From Akkermansia muciniphila (GTDB lineage Bacteria > Verrucomicrobiota > Verrucomicrobiia > Limisphaerales > JADLHS01), in the NCBI GenBank assembly GCA_945882065.1, contig CAMCWI010000012.1:1-32360 (forward strand): a DNA stretch of 32,360 bases, read 5' to 3'. Below, piece after piece: positions 6,724 to 16,357 of the stretch. The position numbers were made by a program, and so were the translations under genes. Below the pieces are notes generated by a model that made no database searches, was not told where the DNA came from, and saw only the letters and a program-made list of their open reading frames with translations. Numbering within the stretch: position 1 is the stretch's first letter; each line of letters begins with the position of its first letter.

Positions 6724-9700
6724 AGATCGGTTTCAAGTTGCTTGTACATCCGGTCGGCGTATTTGTTGGCCATCCCGCCTTTGCCTTGTCGGACCAGGGA
6801 GAAAATTCCTTCTACGGTATCGCAGTCGGTCATGGTGAGCACGGTGATGCCTGCCCCGATGGCCCAACCAATCGAACTGCTCAACCGACTGGCTGGAGTC
6901 GCAAGCCAGCCGGAGCGATTGGGGAGACGCAGGTTGGCGATTCGATACTCATGGCGAATGTAGTAAGCACTAAAGAAGTCCAACCAGAAATTCGAACTGG
7001 TATCGGTTATATCCCACGCAGTCTTCTTGAAATCTTCCCAAGTGCCTTTAACGGAGAGTCCAAAAGGGTCGCGCAGGTTGACCGGATCGTTGCCCACATA
7101 AGCATAGAGATTGGGACCTTGCTCCAACTCTGCATGCTTGAGGGGATCCCGCGAGAGCCAGCGGCCGAATTGCGGCTCGTAGGCCCGGTAGTGGGTGAGG
7201 TTGAGGTTGACCTCGGCGGACCAGAGCATGCCGGCAAAGCCTAAGTCTGCCTCCAAGTCGCCGCTGAGTTTGGTGCGGCGGCCGTAAGGATCATAGGCGT
7301 AACGGGCGCGCACCGCGCCGGTGGCATCGAGCAGTTCCCGAATCGACCCGAGATGGTCACGGGTATAAAAATAGTTACCCGCATTAGGGCCGCTTTCCAC
7401 TTTCATCCCTTGGTCGAAGAACCGTTTCTGGACCACGCCCGCGTCGTCGCGCTCTTCGCAAATTTTGTCCCCGCACCATACGAAGCGCCGCAGGGAAACG
7501 TGAGTCCCGTTACTCAACTGCCGGATGCTGGCGAGGCGGCTGAGCCCGTCATAGGTGAATTCTGTGCGCGCCGCGGCAGTCGTGACGGTAACCAGCCGAT
7601 CCAGGGCATCCCACTCGTTGGTGCGCGCGACAGCCTGCGCAGTGCTGGTGCTGAGCTGATTCAACGCATTGTAGCTGGCGGCGTAGTTTGACGTGCCGGC
7701 CTGTTCGGTCAGGCGGTTCCCCGCCGGGTCATAAGCATAGGCGTAGGTGCTGACGCGTGTTCCCCCATTGGTAACCGTCACGGCCAACAGTTGATTGACG
7801 GGGTCGTAACCGAAGGTGTTGAGGTTTGGCGATGATACGCCCGCTTGCTGCGACATGGAAGTGATCCGCCCCGCCGGAACATCGCGGCCATAAATGAATT
7901 CGGAAACCTTGGTGGCCCCCACTTTGTGAGTGATGCGTTGGAGTTCGCGATCTTGCAGGTTATCGAAATAACTTAACTCCGTGGTCTGGTTCGCAGGGGA
8001 CGTTTGCGCCACCACGCGGCGGGAGTTGCCGGCGTAGCCGTAGGTAAAACTCCCCAGAGCATTGGTTTCCATTACCGTCCGACCGCGCCCGTCTATGGTC
8101 TGCAATGTTGCCACCCCATTTATCGCGGTGGAGACGCGCCGCCCCAGTTCGTCAAAACCAAAGGTGATGGTGTCATCTGGGAGCGGGCCATCAATGCTGG
8201 CCAAAGTTCCGGCACCTGGAATCGGCACGGTGGTGATGGGTTTATACGAATATAGCGTGGTTCCCGTGCCGTCCGTCATGGTGAGCAACCGTGGATAATC
8301 CGCATCCCACAGGTAACTGACGCCGGGGGTCACCCCCTCCACATTGGCGTAGCCGACGGACTTCAGAGTGTCATCGCGGTTGTAATCGTATATCGTCGCC
8401 TGCTCTTTTTCGTCAGTCACCCTGCGCAGCCGACTGGTGGTGTTTTCGTAGAGGTATCTGGTTTTAGTCCCATCCCCGGTTTGCTTGCTGACCTGGCGGC
8501 CTTGCACGTCCGTGCGCCATCGGGTCATCCGCCCCATCGGATCAACCAAGCTTTCTAAGCTGCCGCAGGCACACCAGTCAAAGCGGGTGACTCGCCCCAA
8601 CGGATCGGTTTGTTGGGTCAGTTGCCGCATGTTGTCGTAAGCAAACAAAGTCTGGCGCCCCGCGCTGTCCCGCACGCCAACTAGGTCTAAGCGGTTGTAG
8701 GTGTATTGGTCGAAAGTTGTGTCGGGATACGTCACGCGGGCCAGCCGATCCATGGCGTCATAAGCAAACGTCAACGTGTAACCACTCACACTGGTTCTGG
8801 CGCGCAACCGACCAAAGTCGTCGTAGGTAGCCGTCACGACGTCGCTTGCCCCCGGCAACGGTCCATCTACCACCGTGAGATACCCATTGGCGTCATAGGT
8901 GTAGGTGGTGGTCTCCGCTTTGGGGTTGGTCGTGGTTAGCAGTTGCCCGCGATTGTTGTAAGTATTTGTGGTGGTTTGGCCTGCGGCATCGGTGAGAGTC
9001 AACGGCTGATGTTGGGAGTTGTAGGTGGCGCGGGCGAGCAGCACGTTGTTTGTGCCGCGCGTCTGCCGAATCTCCAGAACATCGATTTCGTTGGTTGAAT
9101 AGACGTAACTCAATTCCCGACCGACGGGATCGATGGAATTCGTCACATGGCCTAACCTATTGTAGCCGAAGGAATACAACTGTGTGACGCCGTCATCAAG
9201 CACCCGACCTATCTGAGTGGGACGGTCACTGCTGCCCGGGACAAAATATGGCGAGACTTGCCCCGGATAGGAAAACCACACCCGCCGCTCGAGCGGCTCC
9301 TTAATGCTCTCCAAAATCCCGGCCGTGATGGCGGTATTTTGCGAATGCAACCAGTGATAGATCTTTGCTTTGGAATAATCACCAGATCCTTGCGCATACG
9401 CGTTGCGACTCCAGTAAAACGTGTTGCGAGCGGAAAGATATGAATTGAACACATTCATTCCGCTTGGCACCACGGCTGACAGATCGGAATGAGCGATCCC
9501 GTTGGTATTTTGATTTTGATTGTATTCCACGCGATCGCGGCTTCCGTCCGGATAGATCGTTTCCACAAAACGGGTTGCCTCATATGTGCTGCCGGTTTGT
9601 CCCTTGATGAAAGCAGTCGTGCCGTAAGGAGTGGTCATCGAGACGAGGGAGAGATCCGCCGAGTTGTTTGTGCCCGCCACAATCTGATGCGCAAACTGAG

Positions 9701-11564
9701 AGGAAATGCCAATGACGTCCGTGATTCCCGCCAGTGCATAAACCGGCATTTGCACGGGCGCAGTATTGACGTTGTTGTCCGTGTCTAAGAGAAGTTCAAA
9801 GGTCTGGTAGTCAAACGTCGCGAACCGGCCAAACGGGTCGGTGACTTTGGTGATCAAATCCGGCGCGGCAGGATGCTCGTAGGCGATTGTCGTTACTTGC
9901 CCGATGGCATCGGTCAGCGCCACCAAGCGATCCCCGCTCCACGTCAATGTGACGGCGTTGCCGGCGGGGTCCACCACTTGGGTTAGGAAAACTTTTGCTC
10001 CCTGGCGCAAATTGAATATTTTTTTGGACCCGGTCGGAAAAAGCATTTCATAACTGTTCGCCCCCGTGCGCGTGAGTTGCGTTTGCTCCAACTGCTGTGG
10101 GGCGTATGTTTGGGAGTTCGTGTTGAACCCGGTAAATGTTCGCGCGCCCCCTCCTCCAACAAAATACTTCACATCCGCCAAGGGATTGAGCGGAGAGTCA
10201 GTAATATATGCCTCCCAATCGTGGGTCCAGCGCGGCCCCAGCTTGCGGGAAATCTGGCTGGGCTGTTGCACATAATCCCTATGGTTGAAGCGCACGGTAA
10301 AGTTTACGGGAGGGCCAACCGGCGGCTGGTAGCCCACTGGCGTATCGCGGATCTGCAGGCTGACAATCCCCAAATGAACACCTGTAACGGCCATCCCCAC
10401 GCCACCGCTGTTGGAACATATTCCACCCTGCTGATCTTCCGGGGTGTAATTGTCCGGATCAATTCCGCTCGTGATTCCTTTGCCCCAAATCGTTCCGCCT
10501 TCGGCCCCGGCCACGCTGCGCCAGCCGCGCGGCAAGTCTCCAGGCGGGATCAGAAAGTAACCACTGGTTTCCGCATCTAACGCTTGCCGCGTCGCCCAAA
10601 CCGTGTTGCCAAACGTCGGATCCTCCAAGAGATACCGATCCCCAACCTGCCGGACCAAGGCCGCATAATGCCCGACTTTCCAATGCACCACCGACGGGAC
10701 GATGAACTCGCCGCTGCGTTTCCGAAAGGCCATCTGGTAATTTAGACCACTGGACTTGGAGAGTTCGGCCACTTGGGTCAGTGAGAAGCCTTTCTGGGTG
10801 GAGGCAGAATTAAAAATCGCCATGCCATCGCCGTTGGACTCAGGTTCGCGCAATCTCTGAATGGACTGTAACGCCAGCGGCCCGCAGCGAAAGGAAACAC
10901 CGGGCTGATATTGCATCAAAGAAAGCGCCTCGCGGGCCAGGTTGATCCGCTCTGGGCCGCCGCCGAGGAAGACGCGCTGCTCAACCGACTTCAGCAGAGA
11001 TTCCAATTCCGGCATCCGTCCCAGCCGCGCATACAGTCCCGCGAGTTCGCAAACAGCGCGATCTGCCAGGAATTTGCCTTTGGCATCCGACGCCTGCTGG
11101 CCCAAGGCCCAAGCCTCCCGCCAGGCTTCCAGGGCACGCGAGTAGTAGGCGGCCTGATAATACTCCAGGCCAAGACCAGTGAGGAGCGCCGCCCGCCACG
11201 GCGACTCCGGATGTTGCGCCAAAAAGCCTGTGAGGTTAGAGAACTGATCTGGACTGGTCCGCTGGGCATGCGCCCCCAGCGCAACAGCCAGAGCCGCGTT
11301 TTCGGCTGGTGTTGGTTTGCCCCCGATTGGAACGAGCGGCTCGTCAAAAACTTGCGCCATGAAAATCTCCGCCTCTGACGGATTACTTGAAAAGTGTAAT
11401 CCTGTCCGGGGCGTTTCAACGTGGGGTAAAGTGCGGTTTGGAGAGCCGGCCGCCTGTGCCGCAGGCGTGAGCGGCGTCACCAGAGCCAGCACCAGATAGG
11501 GGAAGATGCTGACCGGCAGAAGCCGTCCATTTAGACTGCGGCATATAAACTTGTTGTAGCTCAT
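6720..11564 (-). CDS. Exported RHS-repeat protein with N-terminal C39-like cysteine peptidase domain
   Basis: About 1614 aa from the ATG at 11562-11564; a TTG nine codons upstream (11591) is an alternative start. N-terminal signal peptide (…FPYLVLALVTPLTPAAQA), a helical TPR-like region (about 80-215), then a C39-like papain-fold domain (about 220-345) with FRCGP (catalytic Cys about 227), VGHYAALV (His about 299) and LEDPTFG (Asp about 315). RHS/YD repeats follow (for example YTYDANG, FAYDAMDRL), then the RHS core (DHLGSIRELLDATG … YDPYGRRT … GRWLSRDP … NLYAYVGNDPVN), ending in DPFGL at about 1503. The last 111 aa are a variable tip with a possible membrane segment (SSSIGWAIGAGITVLTM) and no family I recognise. 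The RHS shell likely encloses or delivers the tip; the peptidase may process this or another protein (inference). No immunity gene is evident next to it. Confidence 0.88.
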   Translation of the reverse strand: MSYNKFICRSLNGRLLPVSIFPYLVLALVTPLTPAAQAAGSPNRTLPHVETPRTGLHFSSNPSEAEIFMAQVFDEPLVPIGGKPTPAENAALAVALGAHAQRTSPDQFSNLTGFLAQHPESPWRAALLTGLGLEYYQAAYYSRALEAWREAWALGQQASDAKGKFLADRAVCELAGLYARLGRMPELESLLKSVEQRVFLGGGPERINLAREALSLMQYQPGVSFRCGPLALQSIQRLREPESNGDGMAIFNSASTQKGFSLTQVAELSKSSGLNYQMAFRKRSGEFIVPSVVHWKVGHYAALVRQVGDRYLLEDPTFGNTVWATRQALDAETSGYFLIPPGDLPRGWRSVAGAEGGTIWGKGITSGIDPDNYTPEDQQGGICSNSGGVGMAVTGVHLGIVSLQIRDTPVGYQPPVGPPVNFTVRFNHRDYVQQPSQISRKLGPRWTHDWEAYITDSPLNPLADVKYFVGGGGARTFTGFNTNSQTYAPQQLEQTQLTRTGANSYEMLFPTGSKKIFNLRQGAKVFLTQVVDPAGNAVTLTWSGDRLVALTDAIGQVTTIAYEHPAAPDLITKVTDPFGRFATFDYQTFELLLDTDNNVNTAPVQMPVYALAGITDVIGISSQFAHQIVAGTNNSADLSLVSMTTPYGTTAFIKGQTGSTYEATRFVETIYPDGSRDRVEYNQNQNTNGIAHSDLSAVVPSGMNVFNSYLSARNTFYWSRNAYAQGSGDYSKAKIYHWLHSQNTAITAGILESIKEPLERRVWFSYPGQVSPYFVPGSSDRPTQIGRVLDDGVTQLYSFGYNRLGHVTNSIDPVGRELSYVYSTNEIDVLEIRQTRGTNNVLLARATYNSQHQPLTLTDAAGQTTTNTYNNRGQLLTTTNPKAETTTYTYDANGYLTVVDGPLPGASDVVTATYDDFGRLRARTSVSGYTLTFAYDAMDRLARVTYPDTTFDQYTYNRLDLVGVRDSAGRQTLFAYDNMRQLTQQTDPLGRVTRFDWCACGSLESLVDPMGRMTRWRTDVQGRQVSKQTGDGTKTRYLYENTTSRLRRVTDEKEQATIYDYNRDDTLKSVGYANVEGVTPGVSYLWDADYPRLLTMTDGTGTTLYSYKPITTVPIPGAGTLASIDGPLPDDTITFGFDELGRRVSTAINGVATLQTIDGRGRTVMETNALGSFTYGYAGNSRRVVAQTSPANQTTELSYFDNLQDRELQRITHKVGATKVSEFIYGRDVPAGRITSMSQQAGVSSPNLNTFGYDPVNQLLAVTVTNGGTRVSTYAYAYDPAGNRLTEQAGTSNYAASYNALNQLSTSTAQAVARTNEWDALDRLVTVTTAAARTEFTYDGLSRLASIRQLSNGTHVSLRRFVWCGDKICEERDDAGVVQKRFFDQGMKVESGPNAGNYFYTRDHLGSIRELLDATGAVRARYAYDPYGRRTKLSGDLEADLGFAGMLWSAEVNLNLTHYRAYEPQFGRWLSRDPLKHAELEQGPNLYAYVGNDPVNLRDPFGLSVKGTWEDFKKTAWDITDTSSNFWLDFFSAYYIRHEYRIANLRLPNRSGWLATPASRLSSSIGWAIGAGITVLTMTDCDTVEGIFSLVRQGKGGMANKYADRMYKQLETDL

Positions 11565-11725
11565 TGGTAACGAGGCGCACTGGGCCTGCAAATGACTTAG
11601 AAGGAAAAATCAGGGTGGATTACAGGAAATCTTCGGATTCAAACACTGAGACCTTGGACACCGTTTTTAGGGGAGGCTAATCATCAGGCCAACGGGGCGT
11701 TTCGCCCTAGAGCCCGAGTTTTGTG

Positions 11726-14700
11726 TCAGCGGTTCGTATCATCCAACACTTCTAAGGGCGGGGCGTCGAAGAGGTAAACGGAGTTGGTGCGGGTGGTCAG
11801 CGCCAGAAAGCGGCCGTCCGGCGAAAAGGTGAGGAAATCGCCCGCATTCGGAAAATCCCAGGAGACAAGCTCGCGCTGCGTTGGGATGTGCCAGAGTTTG
11901 ACTGAGAGATTCATATTCACCGAGGCCAAAGTCCGCCCATCTGGCGAGAACGCGACGGCTGAAGTTTCTTCCATGTGGCCGGGCAATTCGGCAACGAATG
12001 TGCCGGGCCGGGTCTTCCAGAGGCGGATGGTTCCGTCCAGACTGCCACTGGCCAAGGTCGCGTCGTCAGCGGAGAAGGCCAGTCCCCGGATGGTGTCGCG
12101 GTGACCCCTCAACATTTCTTCCCGACCGGAAGCCAAGTCATACAAACGGATCACACTCTCTTTCTGCGCGCCAAGGGCGAGGAAGCGGCCGCCGGGCGAA
12201 ATCGAGCCAGCACTGATCGGCGGCGGCGGACCTTGTAATAAATTCAATAGTTTACCCGAAGTCGCATCCCAAACCGCCACCCGCCCCAGTTGATCCACGA
12301 AGAACAGCGTTTTCCCGTCGAGCGTGAAGCCTTGATATTCCACGCCAGTGCTCTTGTCGTCGCAGTATTCCAATGGGATTGAGGTCACATTGGTGGAATT
12401 CGGAGTCACGACCGACAATGATTTTGCCCCGCGACCCCAGCGGACGAGCCGCTGACCGTCAGCGGTGAAGCTCATGGTGCGGCGGCCCTTGATTTCTTGC
12501 ACCGCACTCAGGTCGTTTAACCCGCGCACAGCGGAAGAGGCGGGGGCATTGGTCGTGCCAGTGGTGACTATCTGCTTGCCGTCTGGGGAAAAGAACGGAT
12601 GCAACGTGCCTTGGTTGGGGATGTAAGAAGTGGCAGGCGGCGCTTCGGGGGACCAAAGTAATACGCGGCGATCTTTGCCGCCGGTGGCGAGTGTTTTCCC
12701 ATCGGGGCTGAACGCCACGGACCAGACTTCATGCTCGTGCCCTCGCAGGACGGATTTTGTTGTCCCAGTTCGTAGATCGGTGAGGCGGACCGTTTGATCG
12801 GAGCTGGTCGTGGCAAGGACGCTGCCGTCCGCCGTGAATGCGGCATCCCAGACCTCCATAGTGTGGCCCAAGATCGCGCCCGGCGGATGGCCGCCGCGCA
12901 GGTCGTGTAGCACTGGAGGCATCGCGCGGCCCATGATCACCAATTGTTGGCTGTCGGGGGAAAATTCTAATCCCCGGACGGCATTGGTGGACTCGATGGT
13001 GCGGAGTAAAATGCCCGTGGTGACCTCCCACAGATCAACGCCTCGTTCCAATCCGGCAATGGCCAGAACCGATCCATCCGGTGCGAGCGCCGCGGTGCGA
13101 CCAGGTTTAGGAAACGTTCGGAGTTTTTCGCCGGTCGCATAGTTCCACACAGTCACCGCCCCCGGCGGTTGCCACCAATAAAAGTAGGAGACTTCGACAC
13201 TCGCGAGCAGCGGAGCGCTTCGCGCCAGCGACGCGGTTTGTCCCGGCAAGTGGCGGACGGGTTGCCACGTTGCACAATCCCAGATCGTCACGCCGCTTTG
13301 GCCGGCGGTGACTAATTGTCGTCCCTCTGGAGTGAAGGTGACGGACCATACCGCGCCAGTGGCGGCGGGAAGGGTGGTGACCAACGCGCGGCGCGCCACA
13401 TCCCAGATTTTTACCGATTGATCCTGGCTGCCGGTGGCCAACCATTGGCTGGTGGGGGAGAAATCCGTGCAGGTCACGATCCACTCATGTTTTCCGAGCT
13501 CCGCCAGCTGCTCGCCATGGCAGCGGCTCCAGAGGCAATACCATTCGAAGCCGCGTAAGTCCGACTCGCCCGCTTGCGGCTGCCAGTCCTCCAAGGTCCG
13601 GCGTGCGAGTCCGAGGTCGCCGCGTTGTAACGCCCGCGCGGCGAAGCTCACATCGCCCGCATATAAATTCAGCCGCACGCGCGCGGCATAATCTTCCGCG
13701 GCCCGCCATTGCCAGAGAATGCCGGCGAGGCCCAGTATGACCACGAGATGCAGCGCCATGGTGAGCGCGGCCAGCACAGGGTGGCGTTTGCCCCAGAGCC
13801 AGAGCTTTTCCAGCGCGGAAACCGCGCGCGCTTCGATGGGTTCATGATCGAGAAAACGCCTCAGATCGTCGGCAAGTTCCTGCGCGGAGCGATAACGCCG
13901 GCCTGGCTCTTTTTGCAGACACTTCAGGCAGATGGTTTGCAGATCCACCGGCACGCTCGGATTCAACCGACGCGGCGCGACTGGATCAACGTTCTGCACC
14001 TGAAGCAAAATGTCCTGCAGGGTTTCACCCTGAAACGGCGGGTTGCCTGTGATGAGGTGGTAAAGAATGGCGCCCAATGAATAGATGTCCGCCGCTGGTC
14101 CGACTTCGTGGCGTTTTCCCACCGCCTGCTCCGGCGCGATATAATTCGGCGACCCCAACACTTGCCCGGTGGTGGTCAAATCCGCATCGGTGCCGAGCAG
14201 TTTGGCGAGACCAAAGTCGGTGATGTGCAGCTGCGAGAACGCATCCAATAGCACGTTGGAAGGTTTGAGGTCGCGATGCAGCACGCCGCGTTGATGCGCA
14301 TATGCCACCGTGGCGGCGATGGTCTGGAGATATTCCGCCGCGCGCTGCGTGGGCAAAGGCTTCCCGCGAACCACTTCGGCCAGATTCGGTCCATCGATGT
14401 ATTCCATCGAGAAAAAGTGCTCCTGCCGTTCTGCGCCGACTTCATAGATGGCGACGATGTTGGGATGCTGCAACGTGGCCATGGCGGCGGTTTCCGTCCG
14501 AAATCGTTGGACGAATTCCGGGCTGGAGAAAGGGCCGCGTAAAACCACCTTCACAGCCACGGTGCGATTCAAACTGAGCTGCCGCGCTCTGTAAACCACC
14601 CCCATCCCGCCGCGCGCGATCTCCTCCAGCAATTCATAGTCCCCCAAGCGATGGAGCGCTTTTTCATCGGAGACGGGGCGGTTCTCTTCTGGAAACAACG

Positions 14701-14803
14701 CGGCAGCGAAGCCCAAGGACCCGAGACATTTTGGGCATAAGCCGCCGGCCGCACCGCTTAACAGCGGTGTCCCGCACTGCGGACACATTGATGCCGCGGT
14801 CAT
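11726..14803 (-). CDS. Membrane Ser/Thr protein kinase with zinc ribbon and WD40 repeats
   Basis: A 1025-aa protein. It opens with a zinc ribbon (CPQC at 7-10, CPKC at 23-26), then a complete Hanks-type kinase domain (about 55-320) with GGMGVVY glycine loop, Lys85 in VAVKVV, HRDLKPSN (176-183), DFG (196-198) and APE (223-225). All catalytic residues are present. One transmembrane helix (about 343-365) is followed by a linker and a long array of WD40 blades to the C-terminus (SPDGKxLATG…, …VKIWD, …IRLW, …VRL). The kinase is expected in the cytoplasm with the WD40 sensor on the other side of the membrane. An ECF sigma gene lies 79 bases upstream in the same direction, a pairing common in Planctomycetota and Verrucomicrobiota, so the kinase probably controls or responds with that sigma factor. 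Part of the WD40 region is duplicated at 1-122. Confidence 0.92.
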   Translation of the reverse strand: MTAASMCPQCGTPLLSGAAGGLCPKCLGSLGFAAALFPEENRPVSDEKALHRLGDYELLEEIARGGMGVVYRARQLSLNRTVAVKVVLRGPFSSPEFVQRFRTETAAMATLQHPNIVAIYEVGAERQEHFFSMEYIDGPNLAEVVRGKPLPTQRAAEYLQTIAATVAYAHQRGVLHRDLKPSNVLLDAFSQLHITDFGLAKLLGTDADLTTTGQVLGSPNYIAPEQAVGKRHEVGPAADIYSLGAILYHLITGNPPFQGETLQDILLQVQNVDPVAPRRLNPSVPVDLQTICLKCLQKEPGRRYRSAQELADDLRRFLDHEPIEARAVSALEKLWLWGKRHPVLAALTMALHLVVILGLAGILWQWRAAEDYAARVRLNLYAGDVSFAARALQRGDLGLARRTLEDWQPQAGESDLRGFEWYCLWSRCHGEQLAELGKHEWIVTCTDFSPTSQWLATGSQDQSVKIWDVARRALVTTLPAATGAVWSVTFTPEGRQLVTAGQSGVTIWDCATWQPVRHLPGQTASLARSAPLLASVEVSYFYWWQPPGAVTVWNYATGEKLRTFPKPGRTAALAPDGSVLAIAGLERGVDLWEVTTGILLRTIESTNAVRGLEFSPDSQQLVIMGRAMPPVLHDLRGGHPPGAILGHTMEVWDAAFTADGSVLATTSSDQTVRLTDLRTGTTKSVLRGHEHEVWSVAFSPDGKTLATGGKDRRVLLWSPEAPPATSYIPNQGTLHPFFSPDGKQIVTTGTTNAPASSAVRGLNDLSAVQEIKGRRTMSFTADGQRLVRWGRGAKSLSVVTPNSTNVTSIPLEYCDDKSTGVEYQGFTLDGKTLFFVDQLGRVAVWDATSGKLLNLLQGPPPPISAGSISPGGRFLALGAQKESVIRLYDLASGREEMLRGHRDTIRGLAFSADDATLASGSLDGTIRLWKTRPGTFVAELPGHMEETSAVAFSPDGRTLASVNMNLSVKLWHIPTQRELVSWDFPNAGDFLTFSPDGRFLALTTRTNSVYLFDAPPLEVLDDTNR

Positions 14804-14882
14804 GAATTGAGGAGGACCACAAACATGCTAAGAAGAAATTTGGGCGTGCGATTTCAGGATATTTGGTTTTGTGGTTAAGCCC

Positions 14883-15641
14883 TCAGGTATTCAAGGCTGC
14901 GAATAAATGTCGCATTTCCTCTTCCACCTCCAGCGGACTGGAAACCGTATCTGCTACTCCGGCACGCACCAGTTCCCGATACCGCTGGCGCAGGCGATGC
15001 ACTGAGACGGCCACGGATTGGCTGCTCACTTCCAAGCGCTGGGCCACTTGCGCGTATTCGCCAGGGGCGGATTCGTTTGTCAAAAAAGTTTTCAGCACTT
15101 CGAACTGGCTCAATTTTCCCGCAGCGACCATCTCTGCGCGTAAGCGCGTCACCGCGTTGGTCAAGAGCGTCATCGCCCACCGTTGGTCATACAACTTGTC
15201 CGGGGACAACGCCGTGGCGGGTTCGAATCGCTGCCACTCCTCGGTAGCCATGGCCTCTAGAGAAAGAATGGGGCGGCCACCCCCGCGCTTGGCGGCGTTT
15301 GCAAAATCCCGTTCGTTGGACAGAAAATGCCCGAGGCTGGCCAGAAGGAAGGTGCGGAACTTGCCTTTGCGCGCGTCCACGGTCCGCAACGACTTCGATT
15401 CCAGCAACCGCGTGAAAAATTGTTGGGTGAGGTCTTGCGCGTCCGCCTCGCGGTGGCCCTTGCGGAGGAGAAACGCAAAGAGCGGATACCAATACGTGCG
15501 ACACAGCTTCTCTAGCGCCGCCGTGCCAACCGACGATGGTTCGGCACCCGCCTGCACTACCACACTCCAATGCGTGGTGGCAAATACGGGATTGCGCGCT
15601 CTACCAAGCCCCTCTCTTGGATCTGCTTCAGTCCTCCCCAT
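14883..15641 (-). CDS. ECF-type RNA polymerase sigma factor (kinase-associated)
   Basis: 252 aa from the ATG at 15641; a GTG at 15659 would add six residues. N-terminal FATTHWSVV motif, then sigma region 2 (about 45-105: …LCRTYWYPLFAFLLRKGHRE-x-DAQDLTQ-x-FF…) and region 4 near the C-terminus (about 195-235: …YAQVAQRLEVSSQSVAVSVHRLRQRYRELV). This is the large ECF subtype usually found next to eukaryotic-type protein kinases instead of a classical anti-sigma factor. It lies directly upstream of the WD40 kinase gene on the same strand, probably co-transcribed. Known for the family: recruits RNA polymerase to a stress or developmental regulon. The actual targets cannot be read from this window. 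Confidence 0.9.
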   Translation of the reverse strand: MGRTEADPREGLGRARNPVFATTHWSVVVQAGAEPSSVGTAALEKLCRTYWYPLFAFLLRKGHREADAQDLTQQFFTRLLESKSLRTVDARKGKFRTFLLASLGHFLSNERDFANAAKRGGGRPILSLEAMATEEWQRFEPATALSPDKLYDQRWAMTLLTNAVTRLRAEMVAAGKLSQFEVLKTFLTNESAPGEYAQVAQRLEVSSQSVAVSVHRLRQRYRELVRAGVADTVSSPLEVEEEMRHLFAALNT

Positions 15642-15732
15642 GTGTGACCAGCGTAGCACAAGTCCTTGGGCAGGAAAGTAAATATTCTACCGACAAAGCG
15701 CTTCGCCGCACGGGGAATAAGCCGACAACGCC

Positions 15733-16191
15733 TCAAACCCAAGAAAAGCTCTGCTGAGAGCCCTTAGGGTGTTTGCTAGCAGTCTGTCGGGCTTTGGCTT
15801 TCTTTGTTCGCACACTTTCACCATCGAACTCCAAGATGGTGGCGTGATGCACCAGCCGGTCAATGGCGGCCATAGTTGGCATCGGGTCTTTGAAGATTTG
15901 ATCCCACTTCGAGAATACCAGATTGCTGGTGATCATCACGCTGCGCCGCTCGTAGCGCTCGGCCAGGAACGTGAACAACACTTCCATCTCTTCCCGATCC
16001 TGCTGCACGTAGCCGATGTCGACCAGGCATACGACCGCATACCGGTCGAGTTTCTTGAGCAGTGCTTCGAGTTTTAACGCTTTCTTGGCGAGCAAAAGTT
16101 TTTGCACTAACTTGAAAGTCGGGATGAACAGCACCGTGTGGCCATGCCGCAAGGCGGGAAGTTTAGTTGTCGCTACAGGAACGCTCCCCAA
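15733..16191 (-). pseudogene. istB: IS21-family IstB ATPase remnant, N-terminally truncated
   Basis: The translation carries the C-terminal half of IstB: GHTVLF…LVQKLLLAKK, a Walker B-like VVCLVDIGYVQQ, FLAERYERRSVMITSNLVFSKWDQIF, DPMPTMAAIDRLVHHATILEF and GESVRTK. Full-length IstB is about 250 aa; here the Walker A P-loop and everything before it are missing, and the expected Asp-Glu of Walker B reads Asp-Ile, so the protein would be dead. No istA gene or IS ends are seen nearby. The upstream junction runs straight into a truncated antitoxin in another frame. Confidence 0.85.
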
Positions 16192-16310
16192 GCGGCTTCG
16201 TTCTGTCGGGTGCTTTCGTCGTCAAGGCTGGAGAGGAGGATGTCGGCAAGCACGGCGCGTTCGGCAGGAGTGAGCTTCAACGCTTCTTTTTCCAGAATGG
16301 CTTGATCCAT
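16173..16310 (-). pseudogene. Truncated addiction-module (TIGR02574-like) antitoxin
   Basis: From the ATG at 16310 the minus strand encodes a 45-aa peptide with MDQAILEKEALKLTPAERAV…LADILLSSLDDES…NEAAWG then a TAG stop. This matches the N-terminus of the small putative addiction-module component family, which normally continues for about 25-30 more residues after the Ala-Trp with E-x-E-R-R-x-x-x-Y. The tail is replaced by the IstB fragment in a different frame, and no RelE/ParE-type toxin gene follows. It is therefore a broken half of a toxin-antitoxin pair. Confidence 0.6.
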
Positions 16311-16357
16311 GACCCCAGGATAAGGGGTCAATCGCCACGCGCAAGGTCGTTACTGCT

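Noticed and set aside
11695-11707. Hairpin after the kinase gene (GGGCG-TTT-CGCCC)
   Set aside because: Five-bp stem and no following T-run; too weak to list as a terminator.
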